Shown: positions 1 to 6,943, counted from the first letter of the stretch. The stretch is 8,775 bases of DNA from BQJD01 sp965652415 (GCA_965652415.1 CBFGVH010000128.1:1-8775), one strand, 5' to 3'. A program made the numbers and translations. Notes: generated by a model not told the origin, from the sequence alone.

Positions 1-5
1 CGAAA

Positions 6-1040
6 ATGCAGCGATCGATGACCATTCGCGAGGTTGCCCGCATTGCCGGGGTGTCCATCGCCACGGTGTCGCGGGCGGTCAATCGCAGCGGCGCGGTGAG
101 CAGGGAGGCGCGCGCGGCGATCGACCGGGCAATTCGTGAGTCCGGGTTTCGGCCCAACAACATCGGGCGCCAGCTCAAGACGGCGCGCACTCGCACCATC
201 GGCGTGCTGGTGCCGAGCCTGAAGAACCCGATCTTCGCCGATGCCATCGCCGGTCTCGAGCGGGTGGCGGCCGAGCGGGGGTACAGCCTGTTCTTCGCCT
301 CGTCCGGTTACTGTGCAGAGAAGGAAACCGCCGCCGTGGAGACGTTCCTGCAAAGCCGCGTGGAAGGCATGGTGTTGACCGTCGCCGACGAGGCCGCGAG
401 CCGCGCCCTCGACACGTTGACCGCCACTGCGCTGCCGTTCGTGCTGCTGTTCAACCCCGCCAAGCGGTTGCACGTATCCACCGTGAGCATCGACAACCGC
501 CGTGCCGCCCGCGAGATCGTCGACGCGCTGATCGGCATGGGGCACGAGCGCATCGTGATGATCGCCGGTCGCCTGTCCGAGTCCGACCGTTCGGTCGAGC
601 GGCGCGCCGGCTACGAGGACGCATTGCGAAGCCGCGGCCTGCCCGTGCCCGACGTGGTCGAAGTGGGCTTCGAGACGACCGACCTCGCCACCCAGGTCGG
701 TGAGCTGGACGGTCGCGGCGAGGCCCCGACCGCGTATTTCTGTTCCACCGACATGCTCGCCATCTCCGCCATCCGCGCCCTGTCCGCGCGCGGCCGGCGG
801 GTGCCGGGCGAGGTTTCGGTGGCCGGCTTCGACGGCATTTCCGTCGGCGAGCACCTGGCGCCGAGCCTGGCCACGGCCGTCCAGCCGGCCGAGCAGATGG
901 GCGAGTGGGCGGCGCGCCACCTGCTGGAGCGCATCGAAGGCCGCCAGGAAACGACCAGCATGGTTCTCCCGCACGGCATACGGCCGGGCGAATCATGGGG
1001 TCCGCCGCCGGCCGCCCGCGGCCGGCACGAAAACCCGTAG
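6..1040 (+). CDS. LacI-family transcriptional regulator
   Basis: A 344-residue LacI/GalR-family DNA-binding regulator, normal length for the family. Residues about 6-30 form the N-terminal helix-turn-helix (IREVARIAGVSIATVSRAVN). The hinge helix follows near residues 55-63 (GRQLKTART), and then a type 1 periplasmic-binding-protein-like ligand domain from about residue 64 (TIGVLVPSLKNPIF) to 325, with the conserved block VSVAGFDG. Such proteins bind an operator as dimers and change affinity on binding a small ligand. The ligand cannot be read here. It lies 111 nt upstream of an ABC importer and phosphoesterase unit on the same strand, so it probably controls that unit. The start is uncertain: ATG at 6 and an in-frame ATG at 18 (giving MTIREVARIAG, the more usual family N-terminus) are both possible. 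Only 5 nt lie upstream, so no ribosome binding site can be judged. The fold assignment is secure; the target is inferred. Confidence 0.93.
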   Translation: MQRSMTIREVARIAGVSIATVSRAVNRSGAVSREARAAIDRAIRESGFRPNNIGRQLKTARTRTIGVLVPSLKNPIFADAIAGLERVAAERGYSLFFASSGYCAEKETAAVETFLQSRVEGMVLTVADEAASRALDTLTATALPFVLLFNPAKRLHVSTVSIDNRRAAREIVDALIGMGHERIVMIAGRLSESDRSVERRAGYEDALRSRGLPVPDVVEVGFETTDLATQVGELDGRGEAPTAYFCSTDMLAISAIRALSARGRRVPGEVSVAGFDGISVGEHLAPSLATAVQPAEQMGEWAARHLLERIEGRQETTSMVLPHGIRPGESWGPPPAARGRHENP

Positions 1041-1081
1041 CAACGCCCGTGTGCACATGATCCGTAATAAAAGCTCAACGG

Positions 1082-1102
1082 CGCGCCGCTACCATCGGCG
1101 CG
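1082..1102. promoter_or_regulatory. Inverted repeat, candidate operator or stem-loop
   Basis: A perfect 7-bp inverted repeat: CGCGCCG at 1082-1088 and CGGCGCG at 1096-1102 around the 7-nt centre CTACCAT. It sits in the gap between the LacI-family gene and the importer, 50 nt upstream of the substrate-binding-protein start, where an operator would be expected. It does not have the A/T-containing, CG-centred form of classic LacI-family operators. A second short palindrome, TGTGCACA, lies at 1050-1057. Six T residues at 1118-1123 are about 15 nt past the repeat, too far for a normal intrinsic terminator. No convincing -35/-10 pair was found in this gap, although transcription of the importer probably starts here. 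Confidence 0.3.
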
Positions 1103-1134
1103 GCCCAACGAGTGCGATTTTTTCAGTGACCTTA

Positions 1135-1143
1135 AGAGGAGGT
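1135..1143 (+). promoter_or_regulatory. Strong ribosome binding site of the substrate-binding protein gene
   Basis: AGAGGAGGT contains a full GGAGG core at 1138-1142, 9 nt before the ATG at 1152. It is by far the best Shine-Dalgarno site of the importer unit; the four downstream genes have weak or no visible sites. It fixes the start of the binding-protein gene and fits the need for much more binding protein than membrane components. Confidence 0.85.
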
Positions 1144-1151
1144 GTTGACCG

Positions 1152-2168
1152 ATGAAACTTCGAAAACTCAAGTCCGTGCTGGCCGGCGCCGGCATGCTGG
1201 CGGCAGCCGGCCTGTCCGGGCAGACACTTGCCGCCGACGCCATCTGCTACAACTGCCCGCCGCAGTGGGCCGACTGGGCCTCGCAGCTCGCCGCCATCAA
1301 GGAAAACCTCGGCATCGAGGTGCCCCATGACAACAAGAACTCGGGTCAGACGCTGTCGCAGCTGATCGCCGAGCGCGACAACCCGGTGGCGGACGTGGCC
1401 TACTACGGCGTGTCGTTCGGCATCACGGCGAAGAACGAAGGCGTCGTCGAGGCCTACAAGCCGGCCCATTTCGACGAGATTCCCGAGGGCCTGAAGGATG
1501 CGGACGGCTACTGGTTCACCATCCACTCCGGCACGTTGGGCCTGTTCGTCAATGTCGACGCCCTCGGCGGGGCGCCGGTGCCGAAGTCGTGGAAGGACCT
1601 GCTCAAGCCCGAGTACAAGGGCATGGTCGGCTACCTCGACCCCTCCAGCGCCTTCGTCGGCTACGCCGGCGCGGTGGCGGTGAACCGCGCCCTCGGCGGC
1701 ACCCTGGAGGATTTCACGGCCGCCATCGAGTTTTTCAAGGAGTTGGCCAAGAACGATCCCATCGTTCCCAAGCAGACCTCCTACGCGCGCGTGATCTCCG
1801 GCGAGATCCCGATCCTGTTCGACTACGACTTCAACGCCTACCGCGGCAAGTACACGGACAACGCGAACGTCGAGTTCGTGATTCCCGAGGAAGGCACGGT
1901 GATCGTGCCCTACGTGATGAGCCTGGTGAAGAACGCTCCCCACGCCGAGAACGGCAAGAAGATCCTCGACTTCGTCATGTCCGATACCGGCCAGGCGGTG
2001 TGGGCCAATGCCTTCCTGCGCCCGGTGCGCGCGAGCGCGATGTCGCCGGAGGCGCAGGCGAAGTTCCTGCCGGACTCCGAGTACGAGCGCGCGCAGCCGG
2101 TGGACTACGCCCGCATGGCCGAGGTGCAGGCCGCCTTCGGCGAGCGCTACCTGAACGAGGTCAGGTAG
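1152..2168 (+). CDS. ABC transporter periplasmic substrate-binding protein (AfuA/PotD-like)
   Basis: A 338-residue extracytoplasmic solute-binding protein. Residues 1-27 are a Sec signal peptide: basic start MKLRKLK, hydrophobic core at about 9-21, and a likely cleavage in TLA-ADA near residue 27 or 28. The mature part looks like a type 2 periplasmic-binding fold of the group that serves iron, polyamine, 2-aminoethylphosphonate and related importers, shown by HSGTLGLFVN (125-134), PKSWKDLLKPEYKG (144-157) and the following GYLDPSS. Likely ligand-contact stretches are NKNSGQ (61-66), SSAFVG (165-170) and LFDYDFNAYR (222-231), judged by family position only. The paired Tyr typical of ferric-binding FbpA-type proteins is not present in the C-terminal lobe, which argues mildly against iron. 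Cys32 and Cys35 form a CxxC just after the signal peptide. It is the first gene of the importer unit and is followed by a strong hairpin. The ligand is unknown; a phosphodiester is suggested by the downstream phosphoesterase. Confidence 0.92.
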   Translation: MKLRKLKSVLAGAGMLAAAGLSGQTLAADAICYNCPPQWADWASQLAAIKENLGIEVPHDNKNSGQTLSQLIAERDNPVADVAYYGVSFGITAKNEGVVEAYKPAHFDEIPEGLKDADGYWFTIHSGTLGLFVNVDALGGAPVPKSWKDLLKPEYKGMVGYLDPSSAFVGYAGAVAVNRALGGTLEDFTAAIEFFKELAKNDPIVPKQTSYARVISGEIPILFDYDFNAYRGKYTDNANVEFVIPEEGTVIVPYVMSLVKNAPHAENGKKILDFVMSDTGQAVWANAFLRPVRASAMSPEAQAKFLPDSEYERAQPVDYARMAEVQAAFGERYLNEVR

Positions 2169-2175
2169 CGGGCCC

Positions 2176-2212
2176 GCGACGGCCGCCCCGGCGCACCCGG
2201 GGCGGCCGTCGC
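2176..2212 (+). terminator. Perfect 16-bp hairpin between binding-protein and permease genes
   Basis: The left arm 2176-2191 (GCGACGGCCGCCCCGG) pairs perfectly with the right arm 2197-2212 around the 5-nt loop CGCAC. It starts 7 nt after the binding-protein stop codon. Only TTT, then mixed CATTCATT, follows, so it is probably a leaky attenuator or a 3'-end stabiliser rather than a full terminator. Hairpins at this place are well known in ABC operons (for example malE-malF), where they raise binding-protein mRNA over permease mRNA. Confidence 0.75.
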
Positions 2213-2238
2213 CGTTTCATTCATTCGTCGACAGTCCG

Positions 2239-3060
2239 TTGGAAAAGCGCGAATTTCCTCACCTGGTCGTCCTGGCGCTGCCGGTGGTCATCGTCGCGCT
2301 GGCGTTCTTCCTGCTGCCGCTGGTGCGCCTTGCGATCATCGCCGGAAGCGGCGACTCGGGCATGGCGGCCTACCTCGCCGTCGTCACCACGCCGCGCTAC
2401 TTCGAGAGCCTTGTCGCCACCACGCTGCTGTCGGCGGGTGTGACCGTCGTCACGCTGGCGATAGCGGCGGTGTCGGGGCTGTTCCTCGAGCGCAACCGGT
2501 TCGCCGGCCGCAACTTGCTGATCGCGCTTCTGACCTTTCCGCTGGCGTTTCCCGGCGTCGTGGTCGGCTTCATGGTCATCATGCTGGCCGGGCGCCAGGG
2601 CCTGATCGGCGAGATCACCGCGCAGCTGACCGGTAGCAAGCTGGTGTTCGCCTACTCGATGGCGGGCCTGTTCGTCGGCTATGTCTACTTCTCCATCCCG
2701 CGCGTGATCCTCACCATCATGGCCGCCGCGGAAAAGCTCGATCCCGCCCTCGAGGAGGCGGCCCGCTCGCTCGGGGCGTCGCCGTGGCGGGTAACGCGTG
2801 ACGTGGTGCTGCCGGCCCTGAAGCCGGCGTTCATCGCCTCGGGGGCGATCGCCTTCGCCACCGCCATGGGCGCCTTCGGTACCGCCTTCACGCTGGCGAC
2901 CAACATCGACGTGCTGCCGATGACCATCTACACCGAGTTCACGCTGCGCGCGAACATCGCCATGGCGGCGGCGCTCAGCATCGTGCTCGGCGTGATCACG
3001 TGGCTGGTGCTGAACATCTCCCGTTCGCTGGCGGGTTCCACCGTGGCTGCGGCCGGATGA
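2239..3060 (+). CDS. ABC transporter permease subunit 1 (binding-protein-dependent type)
   Basis: A 273-residue inner-membrane permease, matching the usual 260-290 residues of PotB/AfuB-type subunits. Hydrophobic segments are visible near residues 9-35, 58-82, 93-117, 136-162, 197-220 and 238-260, fitting six membrane spans. The cytoplasmic EAA loop that docks on the ATPase is at about 171-193 (LEEAARSLGASPWRVTRDVV, then LP). The start is TTG at 2239: no ATG or GTG lies between the hairpin and this point in frame, and the next in-frame GTG at 2284 would cut into the first membrane span. No Shine-Dalgarno site is seen before the TTG, so initiation should be weak. It overlaps the second permease by ATGA. 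With that subunit it forms the membrane channel for the solute delivered by the binding protein encoded upstream. Confidence 0.92.
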   Translation: MEKREFPHLVVLALPVVIVALAFFLLPLVRLAIIAGSGDSGMAAYLAVVTTPRYFESLVATTLLSAGVTVVTLAIAAVSGLFLERNRFAGRNLLIALLTFPLAFPGVVVGFMVIMLAGRQGLIGEITAQLTGSKLVFAYSMAGLFVGYVYFSIPRVILTIMAAAEKLDPALEEAARSLGASPWRVTRDVVLPALKPAFIASGAIAFATAMGAFGTAFTLATNIDVLPMTIYTEFTLRANIAMAAALSIVLGVITWLVLNISRSLAGSTVAAAG

Positions 3061-3899
3061 GAACGGGACGCCGCCTCCGCTTTCATCTCCAGCTCGGCTT
3101 CACCGTGCTGGTGTGCGCGTTCCTGATCGTGCCGGTGATCATGTCGGTCATGGCCGGCATCACCGAAAACTACTTCCGCGGCATCGCCAGCGGCGTGACG
3201 CTGCGCTGGGTGGGGCAGGTCTGGGGCCTTTACGCGGACACCATATTCCTTTCCATGCTCATCGCCGTCGCCTGTCTCGGGTGCACCATCGTGCTCGGCG
3301 TGCCCGCCGCGTACGTGCTGTCCAAGCGGCAGGGGCGCGTGGCGCGGGCGATCGAGGAACTGCTGACGCTGCCGCTGGCCGTGCCGGGCCTCGCCATCGC
3401 CCTGGCGCTGATCATCACCTACGGCGGCTACCGCGATTTTCGCGCCAGCTGGTTGTTCATCCTCGTCGGGCACGTGCTGTACACGCTGCCGTTCATGATG
3501 CGCTCGGTGCTGGCGGTGCTGTCCTCGGCCAACTTCCGCTCGCTGGAGGAGGGCGCCGCGAGCCTGGGCGCCGGGTTCTGGCGGCGCTTCTTCGACATCG
3601 TGGTACCCAACTGCCGCTCGGGGATCCTGGCAGGCTCGCTCATGGTGGTGACGCTGTCGATGGGCGAGTTCAACATCACGTGGATGTTGCACACGCCGGT
3701 GAACAAGACCCTGCCGGTGGGCCTGGCCGACAGCTATGCCTCGATGCGGCTCGAGATCGCCAGCGCCTACACGGTGATCTTTCTCGTCATGATCATTCCG
3801 CTACTGATCCTGCTGCAGCGCTACGGGCAGCCGCGCAAGGAGCCGGCGGCGCCGGCGCAGGACGCGGACAACGAACCGGGCCCAGCCGACAGAGCATGA
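3057..3899 (+). CDS. ABC transporter permease subunit 2 (binding-protein-dependent type)
   Basis: A 280-residue inner-membrane permease, partner of the first. The start chosen is ATG at 3057, which overlaps the stop of the preceding gene as ATGA and gives the natural N-terminus MRTGRRLRFHLQLGF before the first membrane span (about 13-35). An upstream in-frame ATG at 3000 would add 19 residues read out of frame with the preceding permease and is unlikely. Further hydrophobic segments are at about 62-88, 102-122, 131-155, 190-212 and 236-253. The EAA loop is at about 163-184 (LEEGAASLGAGFWRRF, then FDIVVP). Residues about 254-280 are a hydrophilic, Pro/Ala/Asp-rich tail beyond the usual end. 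The stop overlaps the start of the ATPase gene, so translation is probably coupled across the unit. Confidence 0.92.
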   Translation: MRTGRRLRFHLQLGFTVLVCAFLIVPVIMSVMAGITENYFRGIASGVTLRWVGQVWGLYADTIFLSMLIAVACLGCTIVLGVPAAYVLSKRQGRVARAIEELLTLPLAVPGLAIALALIITYGGYRDFRASWLFILVGHVLYTLPFMMRSVLAVLSSANFRSLEEGAASLGAGFWRRFFDIVVPNCRSGILAGSLMVVTLSMGEFNITWMLHTPVNKTLPVGLADSYASMRLEIASAYTVIFLVMIIPLLILLQRYGQPRKEPAAPAQDADNEPGPADRA

Positions 3900-4942
3900 A
3901 CAGGACACCCCAGGGGCGCACGGCCATTCGCCTGCAATCGTGCGCGAAGACCTTTCCCGACGGCACGCGGGCCCTCGAGCCCGTGACGCTGGACATCGAC
4001 GGCGGCGAGACCGTCGTCTTCCTCGGGCCGTCCGGCTGCGGCAAGACCACCACGCTGCGAATCATCGCCGGACTGGAGAGTCCCGACCCCGGCGGGCGCG
4101 TGTACTTCGACGACGTCGACGTCACCGACCTCCCCATCGAGCACCGCAACGTCGGCATGGTGTTCCAGTCGTACGCCCTGTTCCCGAACATGAACGTCGA
4201 GCAGAACATCGGCTACGGGCTGAAGATCCGCAAGACCCCGCCCGCCGAGATCACGCGCCGCGTCGACGAGATGCTGGCGATGATGCACATCGAGGAGCTT
4301 CGGCGCCGCAGCATCGACCAGCTCTCCGGCGGTCAGCGCCAGCGCGTGGCGCTGGCCCGTGCCATCGCCGTTCGCCCCGACGTGCTGTTGCTCGACGAGC
4401 CGCTGACGGCGCTGGATGCGCTGCTGCGCGAGCGCCTGCGGGTGGACATCGACCGGCTCCTGCGCGAGCTCGGCATCACCGCCGTCTATGTCACCCACGA
4501 CCAGGCCGAGGCGATGTCCCTCGGCGACCGCATCGTGGTGATGAGCCGCGGCCGCGTCGCCCAGGTGGGCACGCCGCGCAACATCTACTTCGAGCCGCGC
4601 GACGCGTTCGTGGCCGACTTCATCGGCACCATGAACCGCGTCGCGGGCGAAGTGCGCGGCGGCGTGTTCGAGGCGCCGGGCGGCCGCATCGCCCTCGACG
4701 AACGTCCGGACGGTCCGCTCGAGATCCTGTTTCGCCCGGAGAACGCGACGGTCGCCGACGCGTCGTCCGCGATGCTGACCGGCCGCATCGCGGGCGTGTT
4801 CTTCCTTGGCGACCGCACTCGGCTGGTGGTCGACGGCATCGGCGACGCCTCGCTCATCGTCGAGACGGCCAGCGTCGCCGAGTACCGCGAAGGCGAGGCG
4901 ATCGGCATCGACGTCGATACCAACTCCATACTGGTGTTGTAG
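3896..4942 (+). CDS. ABC transporter ATP-binding protein (PotA/FbpC-like)
   Basis: A 348-residue ATPase that energises the two permeases from the cytoplasmic face. All nucleotide-binding motifs are intact: Walker A GPSGCGKTT (44-52), Q-loop with Gln91 (MVFQSYALFP), signature LSGGQRQR (143-150), Walker B VLLLDEP (163-169), D-loop TALD (171-174) and the switch His201 (VTHDQAEAM). Residues about 270-348 form a TOBE-like C-terminal domain, as in PotA, UgpC and FbpC, starting near GEVRGGVFEAPGG and including LFRPENA. Start ATG at 3896 overlaps the previous stop as ATGA; much longer frames begin far upstream, inside the second permease gene, and are artefacts. The stop is 1 nt before the phosphoesterase start, so all four downstream genes are likely translated together. 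Substrate class cannot be told from an ATPase of this group. Confidence 0.95.
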   Translation: MNRTPQGRTAIRLQSCAKTFPDGTRALEPVTLDIDGGETVVFLGPSGCGKTTTLRIIAGLESPDPGGRVYFDDVDVTDLPIEHRNVGMVFQSYALFPNMNVEQNIGYGLKIRKTPPAEITRRVDEMLAMMHIEELRRRSIDQLSGGQRQRVALARAIAVRPDVLLLDEPLTALDALLRERLRVDIDRLLRELGITAVYVTHDQAEAMSLGDRIVVMSRGRVAQVGTPRNIYFEPRDAFVADFIGTMNRVAGEVRGGVFEAPGGRIALDERPDGPLEILFRPENATVADASSAMLTGRIAGVFFLGDRTRLVVDGIGDASLIVETASVAEYREGEAIGIDVDTNSILVL

Positions 4943-4943
4943 C

Positions 4944-5759
4944 ATGCTGATCGCTCAGGTTACCGACCCGCACATCAAGGCCGAGGGCAGGCTCGCCTAT
5001 CGCAAGGTCGACACGGCGGCGAACCTCGCGCGCTGCATTCGCCACCTCGTTGGGCTGAAGCAGACGCCCGACCTGGTGCTGATGACCGGCGACCTCACAG
5101 ACTTCGGGCGCGAGGACGAGTACCGGCTGCTGCGCAGGTTGCTGCAACCGCTGACCATGCCGGTCTACGTGATACCGGGCAATCACGACGAGCGCGAGAA
5201 CTTCCGCCGCGCCTTCAGCGATCACGACTATCTGCCGGCGACGGGCGACCTGCACTACGTGATCGAGGGCTACCCGCTCAGGATGATCGGCCTCGATACC
5301 ACGATTGCGGGCAGGCCCGGCGGCGAGATGAACGACCGGCGCCTGGCGTGGCTCGACGCGCAGCTTGCCGCGCGGCCCGATGCGCCGACGCTCCTTTTCA
5401 TGCACCACCCGCCGATCATCACCGGCATCGCCCACATGGACGTGCAGAACTGTGCCAATGCCGACGGTCTCGCCGAGGTCCTCGCCCGGCACCGGCAGGT
5501 GTTCCAGGTGCTGTGCGGCCACGTGCACCGCTCCATCCACCAGCAATGGGCGGGCGTCACCGTCTCCATCGCCCCCAGCGCCTCGCACTACGTGGCCCTG
5601 GACCTGTCAGCGGAGTCGCCGCGGGAGTTCTACCTCGAGCCGCCCACCGTCCACTTGCACGAATGGCGCGAAGGCGCACTCATCACGCACCTGAGCTTCG
5701 TCGGCGAGTTCGAGGGGCCCTACCCGTTCTTCGACGAGCACGGCAACCTGATCGACTGA
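4944..5759 (+). CDS. Class III metallophosphoesterase, GpdQ-like phosphodiesterase
   Basis: A 271-residue binuclear-metal phosphoesterase without a signal peptide, so cytoplasmic. The calcineurin-like motifs are complete and in order: DPH with Asp8 and His10, GDLTD with Asp50, GNHDE with Asn80 and His81, HHPP at 154-157, and GHVHR with His193 and His195. From memory, this spacing closely follows the glycerophosphodiesterase GpdQ (ligands Asp8, His10, Asp50, Asn80, His156, His195, His197), and the stretch HHPPIITGIAHMD also looks GpdQ-like. Relatives include CpdA and Rv0805, which cleave cyclic nucleotides, so the substrate could be a glycerophosphodiester, a cyclic nucleotide or another diester. 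Its ATG is 1 nt after the ATPase stop with no clear ribosome binding site of its own, so it is probably translated with the importer. This suggests it acts on the imported compound. An in-frame longer version starting at 4806 overlaps the ATPase gene and was not used. Family is secure; substrate is inference. Confidence 0.93.
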   Translation: MLIAQVTDPHIKAEGRLAYRKVDTAANLARCIRHLVGLKQTPDLVLMTGDLTDFGREDEYRLLRRLLQPLTMPVYVIPGNHDERENFRRAFSDHDYLPATGDLHYVIEGYPLRMIGLDTTIAGRPGGEMNDRRLAWLDAQLAARPDAPTLLFMHHPPIITGIAHMDVQNCANADGLAEVLARHRQVFQVLCGHVHRSIHQQWAGVTVSIAPSASHYVALDLSAESPREFYLEPPTVHLHEWREGALITHLSFVGEFEGPYPFFDEHGNLID

Positions 5760-5812
5760 CCAGGGTGCCCCGGCCGATGGAGCGAGTGCCCGTGTGGGTC
5801 GTCGCCCGCGTG

Positions 5813-6943
5813 CTAATACCTGCCGAGAAACGTCGCCACCGGCGCCAGCGGTTCGATGTGTTCGCAGACGAGGCGGATGACGATCAGCATCGGTACCGCA
5901 ATCAACACCCCGATCACGCCCCAGATCCATCCCAGGATGACGAGTGAAAGAAACACCGCGACCGGGCTCATCGCCAGTCGGCGACCGGCCAGGATCGGCG
6001 TGACGATCTGTCCTTCCACCACGTTTACCGCGAAGATCGCTGCCGGCGGCAGCAGCATCTCGGCGGGGGTGTTGAAGGTCAGCAGGCTGACGAACGCCAC
6101 CACCAGGATGCAGATGAGCGCTCCGAGGTAGGGGATGTAGTTCAGCACCGCGAGCAGGGCTCCCCAGAGCAGGGGATTGGGCATGCCGAGAAAATACATG
6201 GCCAGTGCGACGACGCCACCTGCGCCGATGTTGATCAGGGTGATGGTGCCGAGATAGGTCGATACGTGCCGCTGGATGTCGCGGGCGGCTTCAACGACCC
6301 TGCGTTTGTCCTGAAGCCTGGGTGTGACCTGCACCACCTTGCGCAGGAAGGCGTCGCCGGATGCGAGCAGGAAGAACAGGAGGATCAGCGTCACCGATGT
6401 CCCGTAGAGGAGGTTCGTTGTCCGGGTCAGCACGGTGTCGACGATACTGAAACCGCCGCCCGACCCGGATTCAGAATCCGATTGCTGGTCCGATTCCTCG
6501 TCGACGTCGGCAAGTTTCTCCACCTGTTCCCGGGTTTCCTGGACCTTCTTGATCGGCTCCTTGACCCAGGCCAGCTTGTACTCGAGTCGACGCAATTCGA
6601 AGGGCAGCGTGTCCATCCACTTGGCGGCCGGTGATGCCAGGGCGTAGACCGCTCCCACGAGCGTGGCAGCGACCGCGAGCATGACGACGAAAGCGCTCAG
6701 TGCCTGCGGAATTCTCATCGACACCAGGAATCGGCACACCGGGCTGAGCAACAGGTTGAGAAGCAGTGCGAGAATGATAGGCAGGATCAGCGAAGCGGCG
6801 AAGTACATGGTGTACAACACCATCAACACGAACATTCCCGTCAGGGAGACGGCGCGCACCAGGAGTGCGGTCGACCGTGTCGAGTCAGGGTCGCTGGCGG
6901 TTGGCGCCGCACCGTTGGCGTCGCTTTTTCTATCGCTCGTCAT
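5813..6943 (-). CDS. AI-2E family transporter (PF01594-type membrane protein)
   Basis: A polytopic inner-membrane protein of the AI-2E/UPF0118 family, 376 residues. Members have been linked to autoinducer-2 export, sodium/proton exchange and other roles, so the cargo is open. About eight hydrophobic segments are visible: near 31-50, 52-69, 82-104, 180-196, 234-254, 260-288, 296-316 and 325-360. Family landmarks are the stretch LLWGALLAVLNYIPYLGAL (about 258-276) and VEGQIVTPILAGRRLAMSP (about 309-327), followed by WIWGVIGVLIAVP. The long loop between the third and fourth spans carries an acidic, Ser/Gly-rich linker at about 145-164. Two starts exist: ATG at 6949 and ATG at 6943. An AGGA lies 8 nt before the latter but only 2 nt before the former, so 6943 is preferred. 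It converges on the phosphoesterase gene with a 53-nt gap and shows no sign of belonging to that unit. Confidence 0.9.
   Translation of the reverse strand: MTSDRKSDANGAAPTASDPDSTRSTALLVRAVSLTGMFVLMVLYTMYFAASLILPIILALLLNLLLSPVCRFLVSMRIPQALSAFVVMLAVAATLVGAVYALASPAAKWMDTLPFELRRLEYKLAWVKEPIKKVQETREQVEKLADVDEESDQQSDSESGSGGGFSIVDTVLTRTTNLLYGTSVTLILLFFLLASGDAFLRKVVQVTPRLQDKRRVVEAARDIQRHVSTYLGTITLINIGAGGVVALAMYFLGMPNPLLWGALLAVLNYIPYLGALICILVVAFVSLLTFNTPAEMLLPPAAIFAVNVVEGQIVTPILAGRRLAMSPVAVFLSLVILGWIWGVIGVLIAVPMLIVIRLVCEHIEPLAPVATFLGRY

Noticed and set aside
1061..1072. Possible -10 element TAATAA before the importer
   Set aside because: There is no matching -35 at 16-18 nt and only partial agreement with the consensus, so it is not called as a promoter.
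1041..1151. Search for a Pho box (paired CTGTCAT-like repeats)
   Set aside because: No pair of such 7-mers with 4-nt spacing was seen, so phosphate-starvation control is not supported.
1089..1943. 284-codon minus-strand frame opposite the binding-protein gene
   Set aside because: It is antisense to a well-supported exported protein, low in recognisable motifs, and explained by GC-rich third positions.
4806..4943. Upstream extension of the phosphoesterase
   Set aside because: It would overlap the end of the ATPase gene by over 130 nt and add a composition unlike the enzyme; ATG at 4944 places the DPH motif at the normal position.
3821..4945. Long 374-codon minus-strand open frame opposite the ATPase gene
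   Set aside because: It lies wholly antisense to a clear ABC ATPase, and its His/Asp/Ala/Arg-rich translation has no recognisable domain. Such shadows are common in high-GC DNA.
3940..4950. 336-codon plus-strand frame overlapping the ATPase gene
   Set aside because: Its translation is extremely Arg-rich and without motifs, while the other frame carries all ABC ATPase motifs.
5760..5812. Possible bidirectional terminator between the convergent phosphoesterase and AI-2E genes
   Set aside because: Only short imperfect pairings and no T-run were found in the 53 nt.
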